A stretch of 29,642 nt of DNA from CAZYJD01 sp964647785 (GCA_964647785.1 CAZYJD010000020.1:1-29642), one strand, 5' to 3'; positions 15,959-23,436 are shown, numbered from the stretch's first letter. Made by a program: numbers and translations. Notes: generated by a model not told the origin, from the sequence alone.

Positions 15959-16004
15959 GGCAGACAGCAGACAGCAGTCGTCAGACTGCGGACGGCAGAC
16001 GGCA
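15959..16004. repeat. Short-period degenerate tandem tract
   Basis: A tract of about 45 bp is built from variants of a 7-8 nt unit (GCAGACA, GCAGACG, GCAGTCG, TCAGACT). It directly follows direct-repeat copy 2 and contains no gene. Confidence 0.6.
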
Positions 16005-16055
16005 ATCATCGACCGCTTGACGACGAAAGATAAAACATGTGTTTTAGCACCTCAC

Positions 16056-16787
16056 CTACTCCACCTCATACACCAAACTCATGGTGATGGAAGCGGTTTT
16101 ATCTTTTGATGTGGTGTTATAAACCCCACCCCAAGAATATTCTTCATTTGAATAAAGGCCTGTGATCTGAAATATGCCCATCTGTGCTGATTTCAAGGAA
16201 CCTAACTTAGCCCCTGACTTTTCCGCCATTTTTTCTGCTCGAATACGGGCATTTTCTGTGGCTTGCGACACCATTTCTACTTTTAGGTCCTCAATTTGGG
16301 TGAAATAATACCTGGGCGATTGCGAGTAAAACTGAACCCCCATGTTGAGCAATTCAGTGATTTCTCGCGAAATTTTCTCCACTTCATCCACTTGGTTCGA
16401 AGTTATTTCAACCCTTTGCTCCAGGTTGTAACCAATGAATTCTTCTCCGAGATATCTGCCATTATCCGCATAGAGATTCCTGGTATCTTTAGAGGTACTC
16501 ACGGCACTAAAAACCAGTTGATCTTTATTCAAGCCTTTGCCAACGAGATAGTTAAGCACTTTATCCCTATCGGATGAAAGCTGGCTGTAGCCTTCTTCAA
16601 GGTTGGCACTTTGGGCCGAAAAAGTACCTTCCCAATAGATAAGATCTGAAGTGAAATCCTTCTTGCCAAGTCCTTTAACCGTAAGTGTGCCATTGGTTTG
16701 ATTGCGGTGAATGACTCCATAGGCAAGAATCATTGCTGCCCCAATGATGGCCGCTCCAAAAACCAGCGCATTGAATTGATTTTTCAT
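16056..16787 (-). CDS. SIMPL (DUF541) domain protein, membrane anchored
   Basis: This 243-residue protein starts at 16787 (MKNQFNALVFGAAIIGAAMI). The longer frame back to 17012 would run through the threonine aldolase gene and is rejected. An N-terminal hydrophobic segment (about 7-25) is a signal anchor. The SIMPL domain begins at GTLTVKGLGKKDF and includes a YNLEQRVEI strand and ATENARIRAEKMAEKSGAKLG, the typical helix of the family. It ends with ITMSLVYEVE. SIMPL/DUF541 proteins are periplasmic or surface proteins of largely unknown function; some are linked to oxidative stress. Its start is 37 bp from the divergent threonine aldolase start. Confidence 0.88.
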   Translation of the reverse strand: MKNQFNALVFGAAIIGAAMILAYGVIHRNQTNGTLTVKGLGKKDFTSDLIYWEGTFSAQSANLEEGYSQLSSDRDKVLNYLVGKGLNKDQLVFSAVSTSKDTRNLYADNGRYLGEEFIGYNLEQRVEITSNQVDEVEKISREITELLNMGVQFYSQSPRYYFTQIEDLKVEMVSQATENARIRAEKMAEKSGAKLGSLKSAQMGIFQITGLYSNEEYSWGGVYNTTSKDKTASITMSLVYEVE

Positions 16788-16824
16788 AAGGGGAAGATAT
16801 GGCTTTATTTTGTTGAAGATAGAT

Positions 16825-17844
16825 ATGCAAATAGATTTTCGATCAGATACGGTAACCAGACCTACCAAAGCGATGATGGATGCCATGTGCAGCGCTCCGG
16901 TGGGTGATGATGTTATGGGGGAAGACCCCAGCGTAAAGCAATTGGAGCAAACCATTGCCCAGATGTTCGGCAAAGAGGCCGCAGTTTTTTGCCCCAGCGG
17001 AACCATGACCAATCAAATTGCTTTGATCATCCACACCCGACCGGGTGATGAAGTGATATGCGACATCTCGTCACATATTTATCTGTACGAGGGAGGCGGC
17101 ATGGCAGCACAAGCGGGCATTCAGCCCCATCTCATTCAAGGCCATAGCGGCCAAATTCGCGCAGAGCAGATTGAAGCCGGCATACAGCCCGATGATCCAC
17201 ACAAAGCACGCACACGGCTGGTAAGTCTTGAGAACACCCACAATCGCGGTGGTGGAACTTGCTACCACTTAAAAGAACTGCAAGACATTCGCGATTTGTG
17301 CGCTGAAAAAAGGCTTGCTTTGCATTTGGACGGAGCGCGAATCTTCAATGCCATTGTAAAAACTGGGATTCAAGCGGAGCAGTTTGGGAGCATATTTGAT
17401 ACGATCTCCGTTTGTTTGAGCAAGGGCCTGGGGGCACCAGTGGGCAGTGTACTGCTCGGAACCGAAGTCGCCATGCATGAGGCACGCAGAATACGCAAAC
17501 GCATGGGAGGGGGCATGCGTCAATCGGGCATGCTGGCCGCCGCTGGATTGTATGCACTCCAAAATAATGTTGAGCGATTGGCAGAAGACCACGCCCTGGC
17601 TCAAGAACTTCATCAAGTGCTCATTTCAAGTGGCAAAGTGAACCCTTTTCAAGCACCTGAAACCAACATTCTCATTTTTGAGCCTTTGGATGAATTTGAG
17701 CCAGCAGATTTTGTTGCTCAGCTTAAAAAATTTGGGATTTTATGCGGTGCTATCGGGCACGGACAAATACGCATGGTTACCCACCTTGACATTCCGGCGT
17801 TTGCCCCCCAATTGCTGGAAAAAGCACTTGAGAAGTTTACATAA
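16825..17844 (+). CDS. Low-specificity L-threonine aldolase
   Basis: This 339-residue fold-type I PLP enzyme cleaves L-threonine or allo-threonine to glycine and acetaldehyde. The start at 16825 gives MQIDFRSDTVTRPT, the conserved N terminus; a TTG 15 nt upstream is less likely. Other blocks are FCPSGTMTNQIA, SLENTHNRGGG, LALHLDGARIFNA and VCLSKGLGAPVGSVL (the Lys of LSKG binds PLP), then RKRMGGGMRQSG. A near -7 element (TATTTTG, one T short) lies at 16806-16812. It is convergent with the UbiA gene, 79 bp apart. Confidence 0.94.
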   Translation: MQIDFRSDTVTRPTKAMMDAMCSAPVGDDVMGEDPSVKQLEQTIAQMFGKEAAVFCPSGTMTNQIALIIHTRPGDEVICDISSHIYLYEGGGMAAQAGIQPHLIQGHSGQIRAEQIEAGIQPDDPHKARTRLVSLENTHNRGGGTCYHLKELQDIRDLCAEKRLALHLDGARIFNAIVKTGIQAEQFGSIFDTISVCLSKGLGAPVGSVLLGTEVAMHEARRIRKRMGGGMRQSGMLAAAGLYALQNNVERLAEDHALAQELHQVLISSGKVNPFQAPETNILIFEPLDEFEPADFVAQLKKFGILCGAIGHGQIRMVTHLDIPAFAPQLLEKALEKFT

Positions 17845-17923
17845 AAAAAGTCACGCCACACCAAGCAAGAAAAAAAACATGCTCACCACCGAGGCGTGGA
17901 TGCTGCCATGCTCTTGAAATCAA

Positions 17924-18820
17924 TCACGCTATGAATGCACCGAATGCAAATACGATGTATTCAATGAAGAACAAGATCCAAATGAAACGGTAAAACGAAC
18001 GCATTTCAAGCGGGTCGGTAATGATGAGGTTGCGGGCCTTCCAAAGCATGAAAAGCAAGGGGAGCGCATGCGTGAGGTTATAATACCACTGTGGGCCAAT
18101 CCACTCCAATGCCGAGGCCAATAAAACTGAAGCATAGGCAAGTGCCAGGGAAAAGAGTGCAAACATGAATGCTCTTTCTCGTCCAAATTTCACTGAAAGT
18201 GTTCCTATTTTAAACGCACGATCACCTTCCGTATCGTGTATATCTTTCATCCAGGCGATCCCCAATCCGAAGAGCACCATGAATACCGTCAAAGCTTTGA
18301 TTTCAAGACTGAACTCGTATTGCCCAAAAATCATTCTGCGGAAAATCAGAAAAAATCCGAGATTCACCAGCAGCCCCCTTACCAGCATGATGGCAAATGC
18401 AGCCCCCAAATGATGTCTTTTTAGTTTCAGGGGTGGCAGCGAGTAAACTGTACCCACGGCACTGATGAGTAAAATGAGTTGGAACAAGCTGCTGAAAGTA
18501 TTCAGTGAAACGGCAAGCGCCAGGCCCAAACAAAAGAGGCTGATGTAGAGCGCCCACTTACGGCTGAGTCGGCCCGATGGAATGGGCAACCAAGGTTTAT
18601 TCAATTGATCCAGGTCTGCATCAGACCATTGATTGAGACCGGTAATGTAAATGTTGCAGGCCAATGCTGAAACCAAAGCAGGCAACCACACCCAATCCCA
18701 GTACCACAAAGGATTAAAAGGAAGGGCGGCCATTAAATAAATGGCGGTGATGCTAAAGAAGCTCCCGATGAGGGTGTGTGGTCTGCTGAAATCCCATATG
18801 GTTTTGATCCAATTCATCAT
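17924..18820 (-). CDS. UbiA prenyltransferase, homogentisate phytyltransferase-like
   Basis: This 298-residue inner-membrane enzyme has about eight or nine helices. UbiA enzymes attach a prenyl diphosphate to an aromatic ring. Both Mg-diphosphate motifs are visible: NQWSDADLD (Asn63, Asp67, Asp71) and KDIHDTEGD (Asp193, Asp196, Asp200). Details point to the plant/cyanobacterial homogentisate phytyl/solanesyl transferase branch, not MenA or UbiA proper: FSRPHT near the N terminus, NIYITGLNQ, NKPWLPIPSG, SLPPLKLKRH followed by AFAIMLVRGLLVNLGFF, and the phrase KDIHDTEGDRAFKIGTLSVKFG. It follows the methyltransferase gene by 20 bp and faces the prenol-kinase fusion. Substrates are inferred, not shown. 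Confidence 0.87.
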   Translation of the reverse strand: MMNWIKTIWDFSRPHTLIGSFFSITAIYLMAALPFNPLWYWDWVWLPALVSALACNIYITGLNQWSDADLDQLNKPWLPIPSGRLSRKWALYISLFCLGLALAVSLNTFSSLFQLILLISAVGTVYSLPPLKLKRHHLGAAFAIMLVRGLLVNLGFFLIFRRMIFGQYEFSLEIKALTVFMVLFGLGIAWMKDIHDTEGDRAFKIGTLSVKFGRERAFMFALFSLALAYASVLLASALEWIGPQWYYNLTHALPLLFMLWKARNLIITDPLEMRSFYRFIWILFFIEYIVFAFGAFIA

Positions 18821-18840
18821 GCAATGCTACAATTTCATCC

Positions 18841-19575
18841 TCAATCTTTTGGAAGCGGCAAAATAAAACCCACCGAGAACCGGGCCCAAAAAGGACCAAC
18901 GCGATGCAGGTGATACACACAGTGCTCCGGACAATTCCGTTTCAGCTCTTGTTCCAGTTGCCGATGAGAAATGGCGCGAAGAACGCTCACCATGCCATCC
19001 CAAAAAATGGTCATCAAATTTATAGGAAGCACATATGTATAGAGCAATCGCTTTATGCGAAAAGGCTTTACAAATGGCGCCAAAAATAACTGCCCCAAGG
19101 TGGTGACAAAGGCTATTTTCAATGCATCGAAAATACGGGGTTGGAGAATTTCTGCAAACATGAAACCGCTTGTTCCCAGCTGCTGCATCAACTGGGCCCT
19201 TTGCTCGACGTTGAAATGATGCAGTGCATTGAACATGGTGTAAAAAGTTCCGCCTGTGGCCCGAACTTTCAATGCATCGATTGAATCAGCGCGGTAATGA
19301 ACTTCCAATTCTCTCGGATTGGCTGGAGGGTACAAATCGCTTAAAAAGAAATGAAGGTCGGAATTATCTAATTGTTCTTTAACGTAAATGAGCGGATCTC
19401 CCGAGCCCGAGCATAGATCCTGAATGCAGTGCGTATTTGAGGGCATGTGCTTCTTTAACAGTGGAATTACATCACGATAAAGCCCAAAGGATTTCACCAA
19501 CCAACCGATGTATTGGGTTTGCATTGTTCGCAACTCATTTGGGAACCAGGCCTTGTCTTCCAGTTCAAAAAGCAC
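18841..19575 (-). CDS. Class I SAM-dependent methyltransferase-like protein
   Basis: This 244-residue protein has the SAM-binding motif IQDLCSGSGDPLIYV (about 51-65) and an acidic strand end HFFLSDLYPP. A third motif, TMFNALHHFNVEQRAQL, is typical of small-molecule methyltransferases. A hydrophobic stretch (about 150-195) may be membrane-attached. It is upstream of, and surely co-transcribed with, the homogentisate-phytyltransferase-like gene. Methylation of a prenylated ring (as in tocopherol or plastoquinone synthesis) is therefore a reasonable guess, but the family is too diverse to fix the substrate. Its start is 25 bp from the divergent kinase-fusion start. Confidence 0.75.
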   Translation of the reverse strand: MLFELEDKAWFPNELRTMQTQYIGWLVKSFGLYRDVIPLLKKHMPSNTHCIQDLCSGSGDPLIYVKEQLDNSDLHFFLSDLYPPANPRELEVHYRADSIDALKVRATGGTFYTMFNALHHFNVEQRAQLMQQLGTSGFMFAEILQPRIFDALKIAFVTTLGQLFLAPFVKPFRIKRLLYTYVLPINLMTIFWDGMVSVLRAISHRQLEQELKRNCPEHCVYHLHRVGPFWARFSVGFILPLPKD

Positions 19576-19600
19576 TTATTTGTTCTTCTATTCGATACGA

Positions 19601-21013
19601 ATGTACAAAGATTGGCAATGGGCACTTTTGCTGTTTGGCTTTATTCTGCTGAGCATATGGTTCTCCAAAATATTGCAACGTAAGGGCTCCATTCCTTTGT
19701 GGCTCAGTAGAAAGGTATTGCATATTTTAGCCATTTCGGCATGTGCCACTGCTCCGCTGTTAGTGAACCACAGCCGTTGGCTGGCCTTTCTGGTTTGGGG
19801 TGCAGGTTTGCTATTATTCTGGCTTATCAGGCGGTTTCAGTTTTTTGAGGAAGAAGGCAGAAAAAATTATGGCATTGCGCTTTTCACCCTGCCTTTCGGG
19901 GCCATGCTTTGGGCAGATTTACCGGCGGTATATATTTTTTCATCGATGATGATACTGGCCGTCTCCGATGCAGCTGCCTGCGTATTTGGTCATTTGTACC
20001 CAATCAGGAGCTGGAGCAAAGCGATGGATGGGAAGAGTATTGGAGGGAGCCTCGCATTTTTCCTGAGTACAATACTGATCATGTTTTTGATCAACTTCAA
20101 TTTCACCTCGGGTTATCAAGACCTCCCCTTGCTCTCTTTGATATTGCTGAGCATTTGGCTCACTTTGGCCGAGCTCATGGGTGAACGAGGCTGGGACAAT
20201 GTATGGGTGCCGCTTTTTTCGGCGGTGTTGCTTCCTGTTTTTGCAGAAGCACTGCTGTTGAATTTGGTCCTCATCAGTGTGTTTTGTGCAGCCTTCATTT
20301 GGCTCAGCCAACGATGGCACATTTTAAGCCACAGAGGAGCCATTGCCGCATCACTTCTTGGAATCAGCACCTATCTGTTAGCGAACTTTTACTGGCTCTT
20401 ACCTCTCGCCTTCTTTTTGGTCAGCAGTTCGGTGATCGGGAAAATTTTTCCGGCTGGCGTGAGAAGCGACGAAAAAGCCGGCAAGGCGCGCGATGAATGG
20501 CAGGTATGGAGCAATGGTGGCGTGTGGTTGATTGCATTGATTCTGGCCGAGTGGACTGGCATGGCAGATGTCGAGCGAAACTTATTGCTATTGATATTGA
20601 TGGCAGCGGCAACGGCCGATACTTGGTCTTCACAAATCGGCACCTGGCACCAAGGACCCACCTGGGATATTTTTAAACTTCGACCCTGCTCTCCCGGCCT
20701 GTCTGGTGGCATGAGCGCCATGGGCACTTTTGGGGGCCTTTTGGGGAGCGCTTGTGTGGCCACATTGGGATATTTTCTGATCGCTGATTTCACACATGAA
20801 GCACTTTTGATGTGTTTCATGACGGGGATATTGGGCATGATCACAGATAGCCTCCTGGGTTCGGCTTTTCAACGCAAATACCGCGGATTGAACGGGGAGC
20901 CGTCAGATACCGGAAACGAGCATATGGGCGGCCTAAGATGGATCAACAATGATGTGGTCAACTTCTTAAGCCAATTCATTTTGTTGGTTGCTGTTCAACT
21001 TTGGTTTTCATAA
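19601..21013 (+). CDS. Fusion of VTE5-like prenol kinase and DUF92/VTE6-like prenyl-phosphate kinase
   Basis: This is a 470-residue multi-pass membrane protein from the ATG at 19601 (MYKDWQWALLLFG); 31 more residues are open upstream but lack a sensible start and overlap the divergent gene. Residues about 1-215 resemble the dolichol kinase/phytol kinase/CdsA group: SRKVLHI (about 36), AVSDAAACVFGHLYP (about 120) and KSIGGSLAFFLS (about 145). Residues about 244-470 are DUF92: HRGAIAASLLG, RDEWQVWSNGG, ADTWSSQIG, PGLSGGMSAMGT, TDSLLG and INNDVVNFLS. In plants, VTE5 phosphorylates phytol and the DUF92 protein VTE6 adds the second phosphate. One chain could thus make prenyl diphosphate from free prenol. 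Specificity is inferred. Confidence 0.85.
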   Translation: MYKDWQWALLLFGFILLSIWFSKILQRKGSIPLWLSRKVLHILAISACATAPLLVNHSRWLAFLVWGAGLLLFWLIRRFQFFEEEGRKNYGIALFTLPFGAMLWADLPAVYIFSSMMILAVSDAAACVFGHLYPIRSWSKAMDGKSIGGSLAFFLSTILIMFLINFNFTSGYQDLPLLSLILLSIWLTLAELMGERGWDNVWVPLFSAVLLPVFAEALLLNLVLISVFCAAFIWLSQRWHILSHRGAIAASLLGISTYLLANFYWLLPLAFFLVSSSVIGKIFPAGVRSDEKAGKARDEWQVWSNGGVWLIALILAEWTGMADVERNLLLLILMAAATADTWSSQIGTWHQGPTWDIFKLRPCSPGLSGGMSAMGTFGGLLGSACVATLGYFLIADFTHEALLMCFMTGILGMITDSLLGSAFQRKYRGLNGEPSDTGNEHMGGLRWINNDVVNFLSQFILLVAVQLWFS

Positions 21014-21058
21014 AAAAGGAGATCCAAACCCACTCACGGATAATATTCCAAGCATTGC

Positions 21059-21090
21059 TTGCATATTTAAATGTTATAAACATATATTTG
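21059..21090 (+). promoter_or_regulatory. Promoter of the marR-yceI operon
   Basis: TATATTTG (21083-21090) fully matches TAnnTTTG, and a TTG at 21059-21061 lies 21 nt upstream. The ATG at 21103 is 12 nt after the element, so the mRNA leader would be only a few bases long. Confidence 0.6.
21071..21083. promoter_or_regulatory. Candidate MarR operator palindrome
   Basis: ATGTT-ATA-AACAT is a perfect 5-bp inverted repeat, with two more matching pairs just outside (21068-21069 with 21085-21086). It fills the promoter spacer and overlaps the -7 element, where a dimeric repressor would block RNA polymerase. The product of the next gene is a MarR-type regulator, so autoregulation is likely. Confidence 0.45.
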
Positions 21091-21102
21091 CATCAACATT
21101 AA

Positions 21103-21546
21103 ATGGTGACACTCATTAAAACCCCTCCACTTGAATTCATGACGGTAAGCATCATGCATACGGCCAACATGTTGGAAGGCAAGCTCACGCCTTTGATGAA
21201 ATCTTTTAATCTTACCAATGCGCAGTACAATATTCTACGCATCTTAAGAGGGGCCCATCCGGCAAACCTTAATGTTTCAGACATCCGCGAGAGGGTGATG
21301 TATCCCAGTTCAGACGTTACCCGTTTGCTCGACAAATTGGTTGACAAACAATTGGTAGATCGGAGGTTTTGCGAAGAAGATCGCAGAAAGGTAGAATTAA
21401 AAATAAGCAACAAGGGTTTGCAATTGCTGAACGACATCCGACCAAGACTTACCATTGCGTTCAATCAATTCTTTGAAAACATCGTAACGGAGGAAGAAGC
21501 AAACCGGCTTATAGAAACTTTAAACAAAATCAAACAACACATTTAA
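21103..21546 (+). CDS. MarR-family transcriptional regulator
   Basis: This 147-residue protein has the MarR layout. An N-terminal dimer helix is followed by a winged helix: LTNAQYNILRILRGAHP, then LNVSDIRERVMYPSSDVTRLLDKLVDKQLVDR (recognition helix around SSDVTRLLDKL). The wing EDRRKVELKISNKG carries the family's D-R-R. A C-terminal helix closes the dimer (EEEANRLIETLNKI). MarR proteins usually repress themselves and a neighbour, releasing DNA on binding an aromatic ligand or on oxidation. The YceI lipoprotein gene follows after 14 bp and is the probable target. No conserved redox cysteine is obvious beyond Cys88 (RRFCEEDRR). Confidence 0.93.
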   Translation: MVTLIKTPPLEFMTVSIMHTANMLEGKLTPLMKSFNLTNAQYNILRILRGAHPANLNVSDIRERVMYPSSDVTRLLDKLVDKQLVDRRFCEEDRRKVELKISNKGLQLLNDIRPRLTIAFNQFFENIVTEEEANRLIETLNKIKQHI

Positions 21547-21560
21547 AACAAGTAACACTT

Positions 21561-22187
21561 ATGAAAAAAACACTTTTAATCATGGCGGGCGCCTTGGCAA
21601 TGTTCATGGCCTCATGCGGAAACAAAACTGGCGAAGAAAACAATGCCGAAGGAACCGAAGCAAATGCTGAAACAACTGAAGAAGTTAGCTACACCGTAGA
21701 TGGAGCTGCCAGCTCTGTGGTATGGAAAGGCGAAATGCTAGGCATTAAATTTCACGAAGGAACCATTGGCATTCAGGAAGGACAAATGAGTCTTGCAGGC
21801 AATGTGGTTACCGGTGGTAGCTTCACCATTGATATGGCAAGCATCAACCCAACCGACGAAAACTACACCGAAGAACAAACGGCTGAAAAATTGGTAGGCC
21901 ACCTGGTTTCTCCAGATTTCTTTGCAACAGACAGTTTCCCAACTGCCAGTTTCGTAATCAAGAGTGTGAGCGGCGATAAAGCCACCGGTGAAATGACCAT
22001 TCGCGGCATTACTGCTGAAGAAACCGTGGAAGGAATCACTGTAACTGAAGAAAATGGAGTGACCACCGTAGCCGGAAAACTCACTTTCGATCGCAAGAAG
22101 TACGGTGTTAGCTGGGATCCTGCCGCAGAGGTGGTTCTGAGCGACAACGTACCTTTGAATATCAGTCTCGTACTGAGCAAGTCCTGA
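21561..22187 (+). CDS. YceI-family lipoprotein
   Basis: This 208-residue protein has a lipoprotein signal (MFMASC, Cys19) and an acidic linker (residues about 22-43). The YceI lipocalin-like barrel starts at YTVDGAASSVVWKGEMLGIKFHEG and includes HLVSPDFFATDSFPTASFVI, ATGEMTIRGITAEETV and LTFDRKKYGVSWDP. A Thermus member of this family binds a polyisoprenoid chain inside the barrel, so lipid or quinone carriage in the periplasm is plausible. It is co-transcribed with marR and ends at a strong terminator. The prenyl-lipid cluster lies immediately upstream on the same strand, which makes an isoprenoid cargo worth testing. Confidence 0.92.
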   Translation: MKKTLLIMAGALAMFMASCGNKTGEENNAEGTEANAETTEEVSYTVDGAASSVVWKGEMLGIKFHEGTIGIQEGQMSLAGNVVTGGSFTIDMASINPTDENYTEEQTAEKLVGHLVSPDFFATDSFPTASFVIKSVSGDKATGEMTIRGITAEETVEGITVTEENGVTTVAGKLTFDRKKYGVSWDPAAEVVLSDNVPLNISLVLSKS

Positions 22188-22213
22188 TCATCTTTTTTCA
22201 GGGTTCAACATTG

Positions 22214-22240
22214 AAAAGCCACCTTCGGGTGGCTTTTTCA
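22214..22240 (+). terminator. Rho-independent terminator after yceI
   Basis: A 10-bp perfect stem AAAAGCCACC/GGTGGCTTTT closes a TTCG tetraloop (22224-22227) and is followed by a short T-rich run. It ends the marR-yceI transcript. Confidence 0.88.
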
Positions 22241-22323
22241 TTTTACGGACATCTTTACAACCTTAGCCTTATAGTGATGATCATCTGACATAGCAAATGA
22301 ACGCATCAACAGAAATTTGCATC

Positions 22324-22683
22324 ATGATGAATCGGCTGATAATTTCATTTCTACTTTTAAGCAATCTGCTCATGCATTCTTGTAAGGAAGAATCTATCTG
22401 CACCGAAGAATTCAGCATGATTGGTTTGGTTTTACCGGATAGCGCTTTAGACGATCATTACACCATTCAAATGGAGACAGGCGACACGCTGCGTTTCAAC
22501 ACCTATCAATACGATCATTGGTATGCCGTATTAACCGATCAGTACCGCGACGACCTGAAGAACAAATCAGCACTTTTTCGATTTGAAGGCATTCGCAAAC
22601 AAAAGGTGGTGGTGAAGGAGTTATTTGAGATTGGCGCAGATCATTGCCACATTTACAAAATTTCAGGAAAAGACAGCCTTTAA
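22324..22683 (+). CDS. Small hypothetical lipoprotein
   Basis: This 119-residue protein begins at MMNRLIISFLLLSNLLMHSC, a clear lipoprotein signal (probable lipidated Cys20). The frame is open from 22297, but the nine extra residues precede the signal peptide and are unlikely. The mature part is a short beta-rich domain with two further cysteines (ICTEE and DHCHIY) and no motif I recognise. It stands alone between a terminator and the next promoter. Confidence 0.65.
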   Translation: MMNRLIISFLLLSNLLMHSCKEESICTEEFSMIGLVLPDSALDDHYTIQMETGDTLRFNTYQYDHWYAVLTDQYRDDLKNKSALFRFEGIRKQKVVVKELFEIGADHCHIYKISGKDSL

Positions 22684-22767
22684 GTCTTTTCAATTAAAGC
22701 TGCTCAAGCAGTTTCATGACAAGTTTGGGCGCATTTTTTACTTTTCATGGTGCTTCATTTTACGTTT

Positions 22768-22775
22768 TAACTTTG
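22768..22775 (+). promoter_or_regulatory. -7 element just before a membrane-protein gene
   Basis: TAACTTTG is an exact TAnnTTTG match only 4 nt before the ATG at 22780, so the transcript would start at or next to the start codon. No clear -33 TTTG is seen. Confidence 0.4.
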
Positions 22776-22779
22776 TGGC

Positions 22780-23280
22780 ATGCATTCGCCCATACTTTTT
22801 CACGAAATACAGCGATTTGGCCGCAAGGCATGGTGGCTGTGGGCAGCTCTCATTGGACTCCTTTTCATTCCCATTTACGGCATCTGGCTGCAAATTTTTA
22901 AAGGCATTCCTTTCGGCAACAAACCCATGACCGATGGAGGACTTTGGCTTTTTCTGCTTTTCGTTTTGCTGCTGGGGGTATTTTTTGGCGCATTGCGCAT
23001 GGAGACTAAACTCGATGAAAACAGCCTGTCCATAAGGTATTTTCCGCTCTATCAACTGCGCATCCCATTGAAAGAAATCAAACAAGCTGAATTCATCCGC
23101 TACCGCTTCATCGGCTATGGCATACGCACCTTTACCAAATATGGCACCGCCTACAATGTTAGCGGCAATACGGGTTGCCAAATTATTTTAGAAGACGGCC
23201 GCCGTTATCTGATCGGAACGCAAAATAAAGAGGCATTTGAAGCTGCACTTCAGCATATACTGCACCAACGCCCAAACTGA
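22780..23280 (+). CDS. Small two-helix membrane protein with PH-like C-terminal domain
   Basis: This 166-residue protein has two membrane helices (about 19-40 and 54-72). A cytosolic beta-rich part follows: LSIRYFPLYQLRIPLKEIKQAEFIRY, CQIILEDGRRYLIGTQNKEAFEAALQ. The pattern of a strand, an IPLKEI segment, and a final GTQNxExFEAAL helix resembles bacterial PH-like domains of small membrane proteins. The function is unknown. It is convergent with katG, 156 bp apart. Confidence 0.72.
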   Translation: MHSPILFHEIQRFGRKAWWLWAALIGLLFIPIYGIWLQIFKGIPFGNKPMTDGGLWLFLLFVLLLGVFFGALRMETKLDENSLSIRYFPLYQLRIPLKEIKQAEFIRYRFIGYGIRTFTKYGTAYNVSGNTGCQIILEDGRRYLIGTQNKEAFEAALQHILHQRPN

Positions 23281-23383
23281 GCATCTATGGAAATCCATCA
23301 TTTGAGCGTTCCAACGGCCTGAAAAAAACCTTTTTCTTTTCAATTTTCACAGCAGTTTGGATGCTCAGGCGCTTCTGCTATGC

Positions 23384-23416
23384 ATAAAAAAAGCCGCCCT
23401 TGATGAAAAGGCGGCT
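23384..23416 (-). terminator. Rho-independent terminator after katG
   Basis: On the minus strand, AGCCGCC (23410-23416) pairs with GGCGGCT (23392-23398) across a short loop, followed by seven T residues. It lies 20 bp past the katG stop. The plus strand lacks a T run after the hairpin, so it serves katG only. Confidence 0.88.
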
Positions 23417-23436
23417 CAAATTACTTGTAGTTGGTC

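Larger units (their letters stand above)
15602..16055. other. Non-coding repeat-rich intergenic stretch
   Basis: This is the only stretch over 300 bp without a gene. It holds one inverted repeat anchored on the tRNA 3' end, a second direct copy of the right arm, and a short-period GACGGC/GACAGC-like tract. Short frames here carry no recognisable protein motif and run through the repeats. Confidence 0.75.

Noticed and set aside
15784..16005. Short open frames within the repeat region
   Set aside because: They run across repeat units and low-complexity sequence and show no protein-like features.
15529..16055. Integrated mobile element using the tRNA as attachment site
   Set aside because: No integrase, transposase or other mobility gene is present in the window, so only the repeat itself is reported.
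16788..17012. 75-residue N-terminal extension of the SIMPL protein
   Set aside because: It would overlap the conserved 5' end of the threonine aldolase gene, and a proper signal anchor begins at 16787.
17852..17898. CACGCC ... GGCGTG inverted repeat between the threonine aldolase and UbiA genes
   Set aside because: The stem is 6 bp with a 35-nt loop and no T run, too weak to call a terminator.
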